A DNA stretch of 64,000 bases from Marsupella aquatica (lineage: Eukaryota > Marchantiophyta), in NCBI GenBank assembly GCA_973895155.1, contig OZ316898.1:10726001-10790000 (forward strand). The letters are read 5' to 3'. The translations under genes were made by a program, and so were the position numbers. Below the pieces are notes generated by a model that had not been told where the DNA came from, searched no databases, and saw nothing but the letters and a program-made list of their open reading frames with translations. The first letter of the stretch is position 1. Every line of letters starts with the position of its first letter. Of this stretch, positions 36,017 to 49,286 are shown piece by piece.

Positions 36017-39000
36017 ATGGGTGTCTTCAATGACTTGCTGAGATACAGTCCCTGGCAGATTCTGGGCGGATATAAGGTGAGTGTCGATCTAATTCCGCGT
36101 TAACACATTACAGCAACCCGTTGGCGGGCCAAAAGAATATATGGTGAATCACGTTTCTAAGCTACCTTACGCTCGGTTCACGTACAGTTCAAGTCCATGC
36201 ACGTCTGAGTAGGATCATGACTCCAGGTTCCTACTGTGGATTTTTTGAAACTGGCAGCAATCAGTTGTGATGGTGGGGCAAATTGTTTCTAAACATTATT
36301 CTGTTCATGCCAACTCCTCTGAGCTAGGAATGTTCAGGCCTAGGAACCTGGATACCGTGATACCATTCTCGATCATCTATACTTGACACTCTCTGTCAGT
36401 CAAGGAGTCGCAGTCCCCGCGAGAGGCTTACATGATTGGATGAAACTTTGTAGATAGCTAGCTGTCAATGCTTCAACCGTGTGCAGTGGCATGGCATGGC
36501 TTTGCTTTGAACGGTAGCTAGTACCGCAACGTATACCTAGACCTTACCACATGTGTCGTCTATTCACGTACTAGTTAATCGCACTAAAGAATCCATGATT
36601 AACTAACACTGTGGTTGAATGTCCATTGTGTGCAGTACATCATCGGTCTTCCATTTGTAATCAAAGTCTTACACACCTACTACTTCGGGGGACATGACAT
36701 CGACAACTGGTGCTTTCATATGGTCCTGGTATCCCTCATGCGTTTTATGCAGGGTCAGATGTGGATGACATTCTCTCGTCTCCACTGTGTAGCAAAGAAG
36801 CACCAAGTCCACACAACTGGTGTCACGTTCGAGCAAGTGGATAGAGAATTTCACTGGTCAGTACGTCCAACTTTCTCAGTCTATGATTATTTTGGAGAAA
36901 TAGTTTAGTTATGTTTATATATATACAGGAACCGGTTTCTTGATCGATCTAGCTCCTAAGTGCGCGCTGAAGTAACAATGAGTGTGAAATTCTGTCTCCA
37001 GGTACGTTTTTCACCTCTACTATGAAGAAAGCCTTTTTGGATTGGAATTGCAGGCTTTCAACATTCATGTTTGGGATTTTGAAGCCCGGTTTGAAGCTGC
37101 GTACGTGGTCACAACAAATTCGTGTATCCCCATATATTAAAAGTCTTGTTTTTCAACGAAACCTGTGATGCAGGGATGATTCTGTGCTACTCCAGGCGTT
37201 GTTGGCCACCGTTGCTCACGTTTGCTTTCCTGGATTTCGTGAGTTGCCCCTCTGGGATTCACGTGGTATAGTGACTCTTGTACTCCTACATATGGGGCCG
37301 ACTGAGTTCTTCTACTATTGGCTTCACCGAGCAATGCATACAACTTTTTTTTTTCGCAACTACCATTCCCTTCATCACGCATCCGTCCATCCAGAGCCAG
37401 TCACAGGTAACTGGGTAGCTATACAGTTTGTTTCAAAAATATTTATATCTTGATTCATTAGCCGTACACGTTATTCTCCATCCAGAATATTTGTGTCTGC
37501 TAGCGAATTCATTTTTGGCAGCTTAAGCTGATAAATTCTTTGATAGTTTAACAGAACAAAAGTTTTCGAATCCTGGACTGTCAAGAGCATCAACATTAAT
37601 ATGATCATGATTCCAATATGCTATACAGAAATACCACGACCAAGGGCAGATAAACCAAGACTGGCCGCCATTGATATGAATTCCAACATGCATGTGTCGA
37701 AGTCACACGTACCCACACAATGACTTCAAAGTGGATGAAAGCATGTAGCCAGAGGGAACGCGTCACTTTAGTCACTACAGTGAAATAAAGTATTCCCAGG
37801 GACTCCAAATTCATGCATGGATCTTACTGCATGCATGCAACTAGTGACCAAGATGACTTTACTTAATTTGTTCTTTCTAATTGCGCGCAGGTGGAGTGGG
37901 TACATTCTTGGAGCAAATTTTGTATGCGGGGCTGATGGGGATAGCTCTGCTGGGTACAGTGCTCCTGGGTGGTGCCAGTATCAGCATGATCTACATCTAC
38001 TGGTTGAGCTTCGATTTCTTGAAGTACCTCGCCCATTGCAACGTGGAGATCGTCCCACTGTCGGCATTCCGTATTCTCCCAGGCCTGAGATACCTTCTCA
38101 TCACACCCTCGTAAGATTCTCTATTGCAGCAATTGTTCTCTGATGTAATCGAATGCTGTTGACCATTTTTTGAACAGTGCGGTCAACTGGTTCAACTTAA
38201 ATCCATGAAAATATGTCTACAGTTACAAATTAAAATTGAAGGTATCTTTCGTACTACGTATATCACTACTATACAACATGGTTAATCGTGTTGACCCTAT
38301 CATTGTCATAGTAGGTCTTTCACGGTCCACTGGTGTATGCCTCCCCTACCCATGAAGGATGTACGTGACTATTTCAAGGCATAAACAAATCCTTTTAGGA
38401 ACACAACATCCTCCTTAATAGTACGCGATGAATGTAGGACATGGCAGTATTGCGAATTAGTTGAAATCCAAAGAAACTTGAAACTGGCAGTACAAGCACA
38501 AAGGGTTAGACTGAGGTTGCAGTTATTCACTAAGCTTTCAGAGGACAGTGATAGGAATCCAACGATAACTTTCAATACAAATTTAGGAACGTGTTCCATA
38601 ACAGGCACACTTGCAGTTTCCCACATGCCAAAACATGTGTCGCCTATGACTAACATTAACTAGCCCGGAACAGATCAAAAGCTTAAACTTTGAGTGCACA
38701 GGGACTGATTGTCTGCCAACCACGAGGTGATGGGGCCAAGAGACCAGAAACGTTAAGTGTTCGCTGTGCGGATGTCTTGTCCTTATCTTGGCCTAACGTA
38801 GCTCGTCTTAAATATATGCTCTTGCAGGTACCATTCCTTGCACCATGCTGAGAGGGATTCAAATTACTGCCTCTTCATGCCGCTTTATGATCACATGGGC
38901 GGTACTTTCAATCCTAAGTCCACAGATCTGCACGCCCGATTGCGACAAGGTAGTCTGCCACTCGTTTGATTGACAGCTTATGTACTTGGAACGCAATTAA

Positions 39001-41933
39001 TCAGTTCTGTCTTGTAGACTCTCATTCATAAAAGGTTGAAGGGTACTACGGAGTAGCTACTTGATTGTACATGTGAAGCACATGTTGTTACTGACAGCTT
39101 TGAGATGCAATATCAATGGGATGAGACAAAGTACGGTACCTCGGATTACAAGACGATGCCCCTGGAGTCTGATGTACTAAGCTTCCCCATTGAAGACTCG
39201 TCTATCAAATAGGTGATGTCAAGGTCGACCTTAGAATGTCTCAGGCGTACGGATAATGATCTCTAATGCTTACAATGTCGAGCATTTGCTGTTGGCAGGT
39301 CGAAAAGAGCAAATCCCTCAGTTTGTGTTCCTAGCACACTGCATCGACCTCTGCTCCTCGCTTCATGTCTCGTTCATGTTCCGCGACTTGGCAGCTCACC
39401 CTTATACTACCAGATGGTACCTATGGCCATGTGTTCCCTTCGTTGCAGTCATCATGATCTTCATGTGGGTCTGGGCAGGCGTCTTCGTCGCTTACCAATA
39501 TACCTTGGACAATATCTCCGCCCAGACCTGGGTTGTGCCCAGATATGGATTCCAGGTACGTAGTCTTTTCGGACTAGAGACAAGTCTCTCAGACTCTCAC
39601 TGGACTTGATGTTTTGATCAAATCTGATTAGATTCTGAAAACATGATTGCTTCATTCGGTTGTAGTCTCTTCAATTCTAGGAAGCTTTCAGCCATGTCAG
39701 AGGTCGACGTAGTAACGCCATGCACGTCTCATCTTCGTGTCTTTCGGATCATGGTCTGCAGTACTTCATACCCTTCAAGCTCGACTCTATCAATGCACTG
39801 ATTGAGAGCGCCATCTTGGATGCGAATAGAACTGGAGTCAAAGTCATCAGCCTTGGTGCTTTGAACAAGGTATATATTGAAAGTCTATATATCTAGAACA
39901 ATGTTTGGCTGTCGAACTTGTGGTTGATACTAGCTAAGCTCGTGAACCCGAAGTCATTCACAGACTTGCACTTCTTCAATTATATTTCCTTAGGTGCATT
40001 CAGTCGATGCAAGCCTTCCGGCTGAAAATTTGAATGTTCATCGTGATCGCTTCTGATACTTCCTTTGAGGAGCCGTACTGCTTAATAGATCGAGCAACCG
40101 CAAACATGCTCGGGTTGATGTGCGAATGTTGGCCTGCGCGCAGAATGAAGCATTGAATGGGGGAGGGAAGCTGTTCGTGGACAAGCACTTCAACGACTTG
40201 CGAGTGCGCGTGGTGCACGGGAACACGCTCACTGCGGCCTGCATCATTCATGGTCTTGGGAAGGACGAAACAGAAGTCTTCATGACTGGAGCGACATCTA
40301 AGCTCGGTCGAGCGATAGCTATCTACCTCTGTCGAAAACGAGTTCGCGTCTTGGTGCGTCTAATATGCGCGATTGATCTAGCTTGCAAGGAGTTCCCCAA
40401 TCTATCACATTGGATATATAGCCGGATATATGCATGGTCGATCGGTCTTTCAGCTTTCAGTCGCGTATCTAAAGACTGACTCGTTGTACTTGGCGCGCCG
40501 TTTTGATCGATCGATTGGTTCTGAGCAGATGCTGACGAGCTCTGAAGAAAGATATGATGCCATAGTCAAGGAAGTCCCGCAGGATTTGAGGCACTTTCTG
40601 GTACGCGTGACGAAGTACCAAGCTGGGAAAAACTGCAAGGTACCTATAATCACTCGCTAATTAACCAGCCGTGAAAGGATCTAATTTCTTGATACGCCAT
40701 TTTAGAACCTTTCACAGATAAAGTTGAAGGCATTTGGGACAACGATCTTCGATTGGAGTTGCAGTTTGCGCCTTATAAACCATTGCTCTTTGTGTTATGT
40801 ACATCCTGATCTTAATTAATTATGAACCAAATGCTCGACGTACCGCAGACATGGATCATGGGAAAGTGGGTAGCAAACGCAGACCAGCAGTGGGCACCAG
40901 CGGGTACGCATTTCCACCAATTTGTTGTGCCTCCTGTTCCCGAGCTCCGAAAGGACTGCACTTACGGAAAGCTTGCAGCAATGCGCCTGCCCAAGCAAGT
41001 GAAGAACATTTCCTCTTGTGAGGTATGTGCAGCCCGGTTGTCAAAGTTGGACGTTAGACTTGAATTTCCAGAAGTTCGTACGTGCGTCGATTAAAGAAGA
41101 CTTGAACAGACAGTCGGAATGATGATAACATCTCCAAATACTTCCTAATTATTGCAGTGAGAGCCCTCCCACCACGTGGGTGCCTCTTGAGCGCCGTACA
41201 GGTGATCGATCGAGTGGCTGATTGTGGCTGTCGTACCAAATTCTCACTAGGGTCACAGATTTCAGGAGACGATCATTTGAATTTTTGTTTAGGGATATGA
41301 TTACCAAGCTAGGATGTGACCAGGTAATTATTCGGAATCGTTCGCAGTACCCACCTGTGTTAATTAGAGGCCCACACGGATGAACTCGATCGATCGTCGC
41401 TTTTTATCAACTTCTGGAAATTGAGATGGTTTGCTTCAGTGTAATTTTTTTGTTACAAATCGTCGAGTCCAATAGCACTTTGTTCACACAACTTGTTGTG
41501 GCTAAGTCGTGAATTGAATCATTTGTCAATCACTTCACAACTACGAGTGAGTGTGAATAGAATTAGTATAGAAATTCGAAACAAGTGTAGTACAGAAATT
41601 CGACATAAGTGTCCAGAGCCTGGGCATCGAAATTTTGAGTTTTATCATCATGGCTTGCTGACTGAATTGTCTTTTATTCCTACCTAAAATTTCCAGACCT
41701 TTTCAATAATCCAAAAAAACAGAAAATAGCTATTCTTCATCAAATAACATTATGCACCTCGATCGTTTGTGCAGAGCTGGTGTGACAGATCCGTGGTGCA
41801 TGCTTGTCATGCGGGAGGACTGGTTCACTGTTTGGAAGGCTGGACACATCATGAAGTAGGAAGTATAGACGTTGATGGCATTGACATTGTTTGGGCAGCA
41901 GCAATGAGGCACGGCTTCGCTCTCGATGTTTAA
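36017..41933 (+). CDS. CER3: CER3/WAX2-type cuticular wax alkane synthesis protein
   Basis: Partner of CER1 in making very-long-chain alkanes for the cuticle, at the endoplasmic reticulum. Eleven exons: 36017-36076, 36636-36856, 37174-37406, 37891-38110, 38828-38949, 39299-39555, 39762-39869, 40144-40353, 40529-40639, 40849-41022, 41775-41933; 624 residues, phases all consistent, close to the family's ~630. The N-terminal fatty-acid-hydroxylase part has all three His clusters: HRAMH, HSLHH and again HSLHH ([14 protein letters not shown]). Hydrophobic segments precede and follow them. The C-terminal WAX2 domain is intact: [75 protein letters not shown] and HACHAGG. The phrases NEALNGGG and FHQFVVPP mark it as CER3 rather than CER1. 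Start is the only ATG in frame before the conserved exon. No lesions. Confidence 0.95.
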
Positions 41934-43320
41934 ACATGCATCAAGACAGTTTTATACTTGCAACACCTAAGTAGCTGGCTAGCATTCCAACAAGGTCCTT
42001 GCAACGCCTAAGTAGCTGGCTAGCATTCCAACAAGGTCCTAGCTCACATGTACAACTTTAGAGCTTTTGGAGATCATGTCATGCCATTATCAAATTGGCG
42101 CACCCTTCAGATCATATGTCTGAACTCAGAGGTGAATTTCGTAAAGTGGCCTCAATCCTCCGTTGAATCGACATTAGATGACACCTCAAATTAACAACCC
42201 TCATCGAACTTTGCGGTGTCCAGTTGGCCAACCGAGGGAAGGTTTTTTGTGGCGACCCAGACAGTTAAGAGATTGAACATTCCGAGTAACATTTGAGAGT
42301 CCATCTTACGTCGATTCAATCTAGTCAACTAGAGGAAAAGTTGTGTCACAACCGAAATAGAATACCGAAAGGAATTATGTCTTAAACTCCTCATATTGAG
42401 TATTGAGTATTCATCCTCCCGAGCGAACATATGGGCAGGATCGATAATGTTGTGATTCTGCGCCACACTTAGCAACGGATGCTTGCGCTTTCACCATTCA
42501 CTTGCTGTCACAAATGAATGAAGAATTTAGTTAGGAAACTGATGTATCACCACTGAAATGATTATATATACCAAGCTGGCAATTGAACATTGTAAAACTT
42601 TCATCGCGGGTCAGACAACGTAAGTTGCACTAAGATTTGTGGACAATTTCATGCATTCAATTCCACAACTTACAGCACCTAGCCCGGAGAGATGTTTTTG
42701 GCCACGGATCACTTGGGAATTCAGACAACTAATCGAGTAAAACATCACCGAAATCGTGCACTTCCGTTTTCACAAGACCTTTGGCTCGTGTCAAGTCCTA
42801 TCTACGTAATATGCAGTAGTGGGCCAGAAGCCTTTCCCGATTCAATTCCCGGTTACGTACTCAACATAGGTGTGTCCCGTGCGGCCATTGGAGCCGGGAC
42901 TGATTCCTACAAGGAGGCGCGAATCAAATGCCTAGTAAATGATCAACCTTGAGTATAAATGATGTAACTTCGAATCCAACTATCCTACTAGGCTATGAAG
43001 GTACGCACGTAGTCCTCTGTCGCCCACAAAACTGGGCAGGTAACTTGCCACATAAGATTAAGGGGAGAGAATTCTGGACTTGTGATTCCATCCATATGCT
43101 TGGGTAGTTTCCACCAGCGATCCTGTGTGCAATCCGGGAAGCTAGCTTGATGGCGGTCTCCTTTCGCCGATCCCATGCAAGCCACTCCAGGAGATTCTAG
43201 GAAGTGTTCCTGGACAGACGAGGGATGAACGCAGTCAATAAAATCTCACTCTCGACCAGAGGTGTACACGAGGGAGTCTTGTGACAGGATGATCTGTCTT
43301 CTCTTCTGATCGACTGCTAT
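41934..43320. other. CER3 downstream region
   Basis: Contains a 41-bp tandem duplication (41960-42000 and 42001-42040, core cctaagtagctggctagc). A 31-bp sequence at 42543-42573 (tgtatcaccactgaaatgat...) recurs at 44310-44340. No gene recognised. Confidence 0.5.
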
Positions 43321-43329
43321 CTGTTGTTA

Positions 43330-43500
43330 GAGTTTCTTCGGTTACTTATTTCTCATGTAAAATGCCGCGGGTGATTGTCTGCACTCCTCGTGTCATTTCT
43401 TAAGAGTTTCCGGTTTTACTTTACTCATGTAAACTGCCGCGGGTGTAAGTCGTTGAACTCACCACGTGTCAGTGTTTTAGGAGTTCTCGGTTTTCCGTTG
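43330..43500. repeat. diverged ~75-bp tandem repeat
   Basis: Two and a bit copies built on gagttt(c)ttcggtt, ctcatgtaaa and tgccgcgggtg. A related patch occurs near 33540-33660. Function unknown; could be the promoter-like end of an unrecognised element. Confidence 0.6.
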
Positions 43501-45825
43501 TAAGGAGTTCACGTTCAATTCTCTGTATTTGAATTGTCTCGTTTATCCGCGGGGATGTGAGGTATTAAGGTTCATCTCTCCCTCCCTCTGCGGTATTGAT
43601 CTGAGTTCATTTCTTAAGCTTTCTGTTCGATTCTCTTCACGGAGAATACGGGGAAAATAAAGAGGACAATCTGTACACCATCTATTCTCGATGTGTAGTC
43701 TCAGTCAATTGATGTGTGTAAAATTGTTATGTTCGCTCTATTGAGAACGATGACAAGTCTCCAATTTCCAAGAAGCAAATTAAAGGCACTCCCAATCGTG
43801 CAGTGTAACTGACATCACACTCTCCACTCCTAAGTTAGTGAATCTTCATCTCTATGTGGAGCAATGGCTAGGGATCACAAGCAAAGACGGTCACTCAGAC
43901 AATCGACGAGAGTGGTGACTCGCTTCCGTCGAATGCATCGCACAACTGTTTGTTATAAAAACGGTAGCCCAGTAACAACAGAGACCAATTCGATTTGTCC
44001 CCATCTTGTTGGGCAGACTTGAGTAAGGCAGACGCAATTGAAAGCTTGCGGGCCTGCCCATCGCGCTTCTCCAACCACAGAAATATCGAAAAGGACTCGA
44101 TCTGGTCGAGGGGCCCGGCTGTGTTTGCCTCTTGCTTGTAGAGCACGAAGGCTTCGTATCGGCGGAGGGGGACGAATATAAGGCGGGTCATATTTACATG
44201 TGCTTTACGGTGAAGGGGAACCGTTTAATGCAGTGTGTAAAAAGGTAATTCAACAATGTTTGAGCGACCTACTAAATCTGCTAACTAAAGCCCAGATGTC
44301 CACCTACATTGTATCACCACTGAAATGATTATATATACCACCTACATTTCATTTCTTTCATGGTAAGAACATAATGTGCACCAAATTGTGTCACGGGAAC
44401 AATATAACAACAAAAACTGAAATTAATAATGTATAATTATGAAATAGAGAATGAAAATGCACATTTAACATTTCTTGTAGCTTCCCTAGTGGCAAACTAC
44501 TTGAAGCGCTCCTTGTAACAAGAGCAGCGCCGTATGAACAACATGATTTTCGATAGCTCTGCAGCAGAAAAGACGTTCTTTCTGACAAGAACATTGCTCT
44601 CTGAAAAATATGATTCATCAACAATGCTCCCCAAAAGAAAAAATCTTAAGTAGCTCTATAACAATAAAATTAGTCAAAACACTTTTTATAGCAAGAGCAA
44701 TAATCTCTAAAAAATAGGATTCCACAACAAGGCTCATGTAAATAAAATTTTCCTTTAGCTTCACAATAGAAAAATCTTGGGTCCTCACTTCTTTTCTTCC
44801 GACCCATTGCGTGCAAAGAAGTTAGGGGTTTTTAATTTGAATCCGTGGAAGACTTTACAATTTTGTTGAAGAAACATAGGGGCGTTTTAATCCAATTTTA
44901 AGAATTATAAGAACTATAAAGTTTTTAAATATCAAAAGTGAGAATATTCATAGAATATTCCATAAAGTTAGGGGTAAAAATATAGTAAAAGTCAACTTTA
45001 TTTTCTTAAGTTTTAGGGTGTTATTACTTGTAAACTCCACCCGTGATGTGGGCCCCGAGGGAAAATGACTATATTTCCGATAACATGCAAGCAATGCTCT
45101 ATAAAAAATATTTTACAACAACATTTCTGGAAATTGTATAATCATTCCCGCAAAGTATCTATGCCCTAGAATCTCAAGAAAGTGTGGAGAAAAATTGTGA
45201 TCTATATGTGACAATTGAGCTTATTTGGGTGCCACCTGGCCTCCTTGGTGTGAATTGTCTCCTTGGCTCATGAGTCATTGTGCTGCTTGCTTTCCCCCCT
45301 TTGAGGGGCTTTTGAATATTAAAAAATATTTTAGAGTAAATTAAGTTCATTTGGTTTTTACCATTGGGAAAAGTACTTAAGGCGTATGAATAAATGTGAA
45401 GCACTTAATCTATTCAAAGTTTCATCTACTTTGAATAGATGAAACTTTATAAGGTCTTTACATAAGAACCAAATTAAATGTACTTTAAATGTTATCTTTT
45501 TTATTAAACTCTTAAAAATAGGTAGAGTAATTATGTGGAGGGGAAGAGTATTGGGAGAAAACAGCAAGTTCTCAATAAAAAAATGCTATGGCCAATGACA
45601 TATTTTTAGGATAGAAGTGGTGACAGAGTTAGTGACAGAGAAAATTTATGGATAGAAGTGCAGATTTGGAAACTGACACTATACTCTATGGACAGAAATG
45701 TAAATAACAATGTCCAAGCACATTTTTATGTTTTGATCCTGTCCATGCAGGTCTGGTTTATCCATGAGAACTTCACGAACAACGTGCAAGTCCATCTGGG
45801 CTTTAAGTTCACTAAATCTGCATGG
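43501..45825. other. intergenic, AT-rich
   Basis: A 98-codon minus-strand frame at 43895-44191 (KQEANTAGPLDQIESFSIFL inside) has no family I know and no support. A 12-bp-arm hairpin lies at 45408-45440. Otherwise nothing is recognised. Confidence 0.4.
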
Positions 45826-46034
45826 AAAAGGTAATTCAATAATTTTCTGCGGACTTATTAAATCGTTACCCTTAACATCTCTTGCCAAATAACCAAACTA
45901 CACTCAAATCTCATCAAAAAGGTTTGTTTAAAAGGTAATTCAATAATGTTTTATGGACTTATTAAATCATTACCCTTAACATCTCTTGCCAAATAACCAA
46001 ACTATATTCAAATCTCATCAAAAAGGGTTGTTTA
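45826..46034. repeat. 104-bp tandem duplication
   Basis: Copies start at 45826 and 45930 (aaaaggtaattcaataat) and share ttacccttaacatctcttgc with a handful of substitutions. Confidence 0.9.
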
Positions 46035-47728
46035 AGCTAGTTTCACTCTTCTTATCATCTAACATTCTTAACTTTGTTTTTTTATAAATAGTTTCGATCA
46101 TAGGGTTCCATTGGTCAAAAGCAACTAATATTTTTGGTTCATTTGCTTAATCCAAGTCTCTAAGAGCCAGATATAAATGGGTACAATTCAAGATATCCAT
46201 ATTCCAAGTAAAAACTTCCTAACCAATCTCATTCCTTGTTCCTATTATTTACTTAGCATACACATTCCTTTTTTAATCTTAAATTAAAGCTTAATTTTAT
46301 CTTAATACTTAGCTCAATACTCAAAGATTTTCTTGTCTTTTCATTTTTTATAATCAATCGGGTAATCAATGCATATATAGGAATTGGGTATATATGGAAT
46401 ACTCTTACTTTTCTAACCTAACTTTAATCTTACTTTTACTAATCAATAATCAACTTTCATAATAATAATTATATACCTTACTCAAGACTAATCATATTAC
46501 AACTTTAAAACTTGTATGCTTGTTTTTTATTCTTTTGTTTCAACACATTAGGGCATCTCATCTTTGTACTTCTTGTTCCTAGTGCAAGCTACTGACCCCC
46601 CAAAAGCATGGGGCATGTGTAAGTAAGGGGGGTTGAACTTTGATAGGGCTGCAAAAAATCAGCCTGCCGCATGCAAAAACACTTGGGCGAAAAAGGGTGG
46701 TTGCCCGGTCGGTTGCCGCTCGGTGTATTGCACATTTCAGTCCGCGTCCCGCACCACAAAGTTTTGGCTCGACTAAAATCCCATATTAATTGTTCAAAGT
46801 TTGAGACGCCCTATTAATGTCCATCATTAACAATCTTCTTATACCATTGCATTGTCTTTCACAAAAGAATAATCAAATCAAACTTTCTTTTATTTTTATA
46901 AGCTTTGCATGGTTAAGGGTTACATCCAGTCCGTTTGGGTGGCCCTTACAATGAACCCCCTATGATCGTGATTGTATCCTTTTTACCCCTTGTTATTTTC
47001 ATTCTTCTATAAAAAATTGTCTTGACATTATTAGTAATAATTATAATTATTAGTTCAAATAAATAAAAACTAATATTCTTGCACTTACTCCACGTATTAA
47101 TTAAGACTGAGGGCCCAGAGTTTGCAAACACAAGTTTTGGCGAGGTATCAGGAAAATACCTGAAAAGTACTGAGAATCCTTTTGATTTTCCTGACAAAAC
47201 ATTAAATGGCTCTGCAAAAGTCTGGAAGCAAAAAAAGTTATAGCACTGTCCAAAGTAGGATTGTTCGCTTGGACCCTCCTAAACTGTAGTACCTAGTCTA
47301 TGTTAACTTGGCATTTTTATCATGGTAAGGTGTATGCCCAATCCCATGCCCAATCCACCTTACAGTTTTAATGTGCCATAACAAGGTGCATTATGTGTGT
47401 TATTTAGATTGTAAATTATTCTGGCACCTATTTGACAGTTTTTAATTTTGCTATCTTTCCAGTGAGTTGAGATTTCAATGCAATGCATCCAAGCCCCTTA
47501 GCAAATTTTATGGAATTTCTGCCAATGGAGAAGATTGATCTTGCCTACCTTCTGGTGGGGGTTCAAAGACCTTTGGCCTGACTAGTGTGTGTGTCTTGTT
47601 AGCTGTTTGTTTGCTGTGTGGCCACTGTTCTTTCTAGGTGGCTTTCGTCCCCAGGGAACGCCGTTAAGGGCTTTGTTCCCCTCCCTTCTTTAAAGAAAAA
47701 AAAAGTCTCACAAACTCATTTACAAGAA
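46035..47728. other. AT-rich flank of the retrotransposon
   Basis: Very AT-rich up to 46550, more balanced afterwards. No coding exon recognised. This is the left host flank of the copia insertion. Confidence 0.5.
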
Positions 47729-47733
47729 TTTGA

Positions 47734-48140
47734 TGTTGGGTATTTACTCTTACGTCTAGGTTAGGTATGACGTGGTTGGTACAACAACGTGGGTTGATAC
47801 AACTACGTGGTTAGGTACAACTACGTGATTAGGTACAACTATGTGGTTAGGTACAACTACGTGGTTAGGTACTAACAACTAAGTTGTACACTATATCATA
47901 AGAGACATGTGTGCTTGAAGAGGTAGAACCAAGGCTCATTGTTATGGAGCCACTTGAGAGATAGGGAGAGCTTACACTGTGGAGACTCGGTATAGGCGAT
48001 GGGCTTAGAGTTCAGTAAAGCTCTCTTGTGTGTTCCCGTGGACGTAGCCTCAAGGAGGTGAACCACGTATCTCTTGTGTCGACTATTGTGCGTTGGATGG
48101 TTCATGGGCTTGTCGTTGCGATCGTCGTCTATGCTCAACA
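47734..48140 (+). repeat. 5' LTR, 407 bp
   Basis: Starts TGTTGG and ends CTCAACA (TG..CA ends). The first 150 bp hold about six copies of a 17-bp motif around ggttaggtacaactacgtg; in other plant copia elements such arrays in U3 act as enhancers. One 4-bp insertion (taac type) distinguishes it from the 3' LTR. Confidence 0.97.
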
Positions 48141-48154
48141 ATTGGTATCAGAGC
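48141..48154 (+). other. primer binding site, tRNA-iMet
   Basis: attggtatcagagc immediately follows the 5' LTR; tggtatcagagc is the complement of the 3' end of plant initiator methionine tRNA, the usual primer of plant copia elements. Confidence 0.93.
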
Positions 48155-49286
48155 ATGCTTGGGAGATGACGTGTGTTCGTGACGGGATTTCATGATGGTT
48201 TTTCCAGCGTTGAGTGTCGGTGGATTTCCCAGAGTTCCGTCGCATGGAACTTGGAGTTTATGGGCTCAACGGATAGATCAGGGCAAGAGCTTTCTAACGG
48301 TGTGAAGAAATCGCTGAACGGAGCTTGTGGTGCAGAGAGATCTAAGTTTTTGTCATTCTGGATTTTGTGAAGAAAGTTGGCAATCGACTCGGAGGGAGAA
48401 GCGTCAAGTGTTTTGACTCAACGGAGAGATTGAGGCAAGACGATTGTTTTGAGTCCGGGATTGGCTCTTTGATGCAAAGAGGAAGGCTAAGCAAAATCAA
48501 TTACCTTGTTGGACTTGGTGATGGCACCAAGTGCAATTGATCAACATTCGTTGTTGACAAGGTACCATTTTTTTCTCTTTGAAAAACTGATTCGAAATTG
48601 GCTATGGCAATTGAGAGAAATCTGTCATCTTTACCAATTTTTTTGTTCTTTCCTCGTTTTGGGTGTTTCTTATATCGATCTTCACCGCCTCGGAGTCTAG
48701 TTTCCAAATCTGAAATCAGATCTTGATTTCGTCAAAACCCGAGTGAGATATCTTGCGTTTGGTGTCGAGGGGTACATTCTGTCGTGTGTATTTTCTGCGC
48801 GCGCGACCAGATTTCGACGACGAAGGGTGGTAGGGGGTTTTGGGGGTTCGAGGACACGTGTCAGTCCCTCGATTGTTCTTCCAAAATTCCCACAAGGCCT
48901 GTACAAGGGTCATAGAATATTCCAAAAAACCAGAGAGCTATTTTTTGACCGTCCGACAAAGATTTCATCCGCCGAACGGTAACTTTTTTGGTTATTTTTC
49001 GGCGAGGTCGTAGCCATTGAAGTTGGCAATGCGGCGCACCAATCACATCGCAATTCCAACAACGGGTTGTACTTGGTATTTCGGTTATTCCCTGAGGTGG
49101 TCAAAACGGGGGAGTTTCCCAAGGTTTTACCCACCTCGACCGAAATTTGAATAACTTTTCCGTCAAATTTTGATTTTGATTTTGGTTTTCAGTATTGGAC
49201 TCCTAGCTTTGTGGGCTACGCAGCGGTGTTGAGTTTCGAGTTTTTTGAGAAGTTGTGAAAAACAACATTTTTTGTGATTTTCTCAT

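Noticed and set aside
36992-37010. CER1 rather than CER3 identity for the wax gene
   Set aside because: The C-terminal half has CER3-type phrases ([35 protein letters not shown]) that CER1 lacks.
37001-37100. Extra CER3 exon between exons 2 and 3
   Set aside because: An acceptor-like ctccag is present, but the split Trp codon joins 36856 to 37174 exactly and matches the family without it.
43895-44191. 98-codon minus-strand frame as a gene
   Set aside because: No recognised family, no splice context and no second line of evidence; left as unassigned intergenic.
48141-48154. tRNA-Met gene at the tggtatcagagc match
   Set aside because: Only the complement of the tRNA 3' end is present, directly after the LTR: it is the primer binding site.
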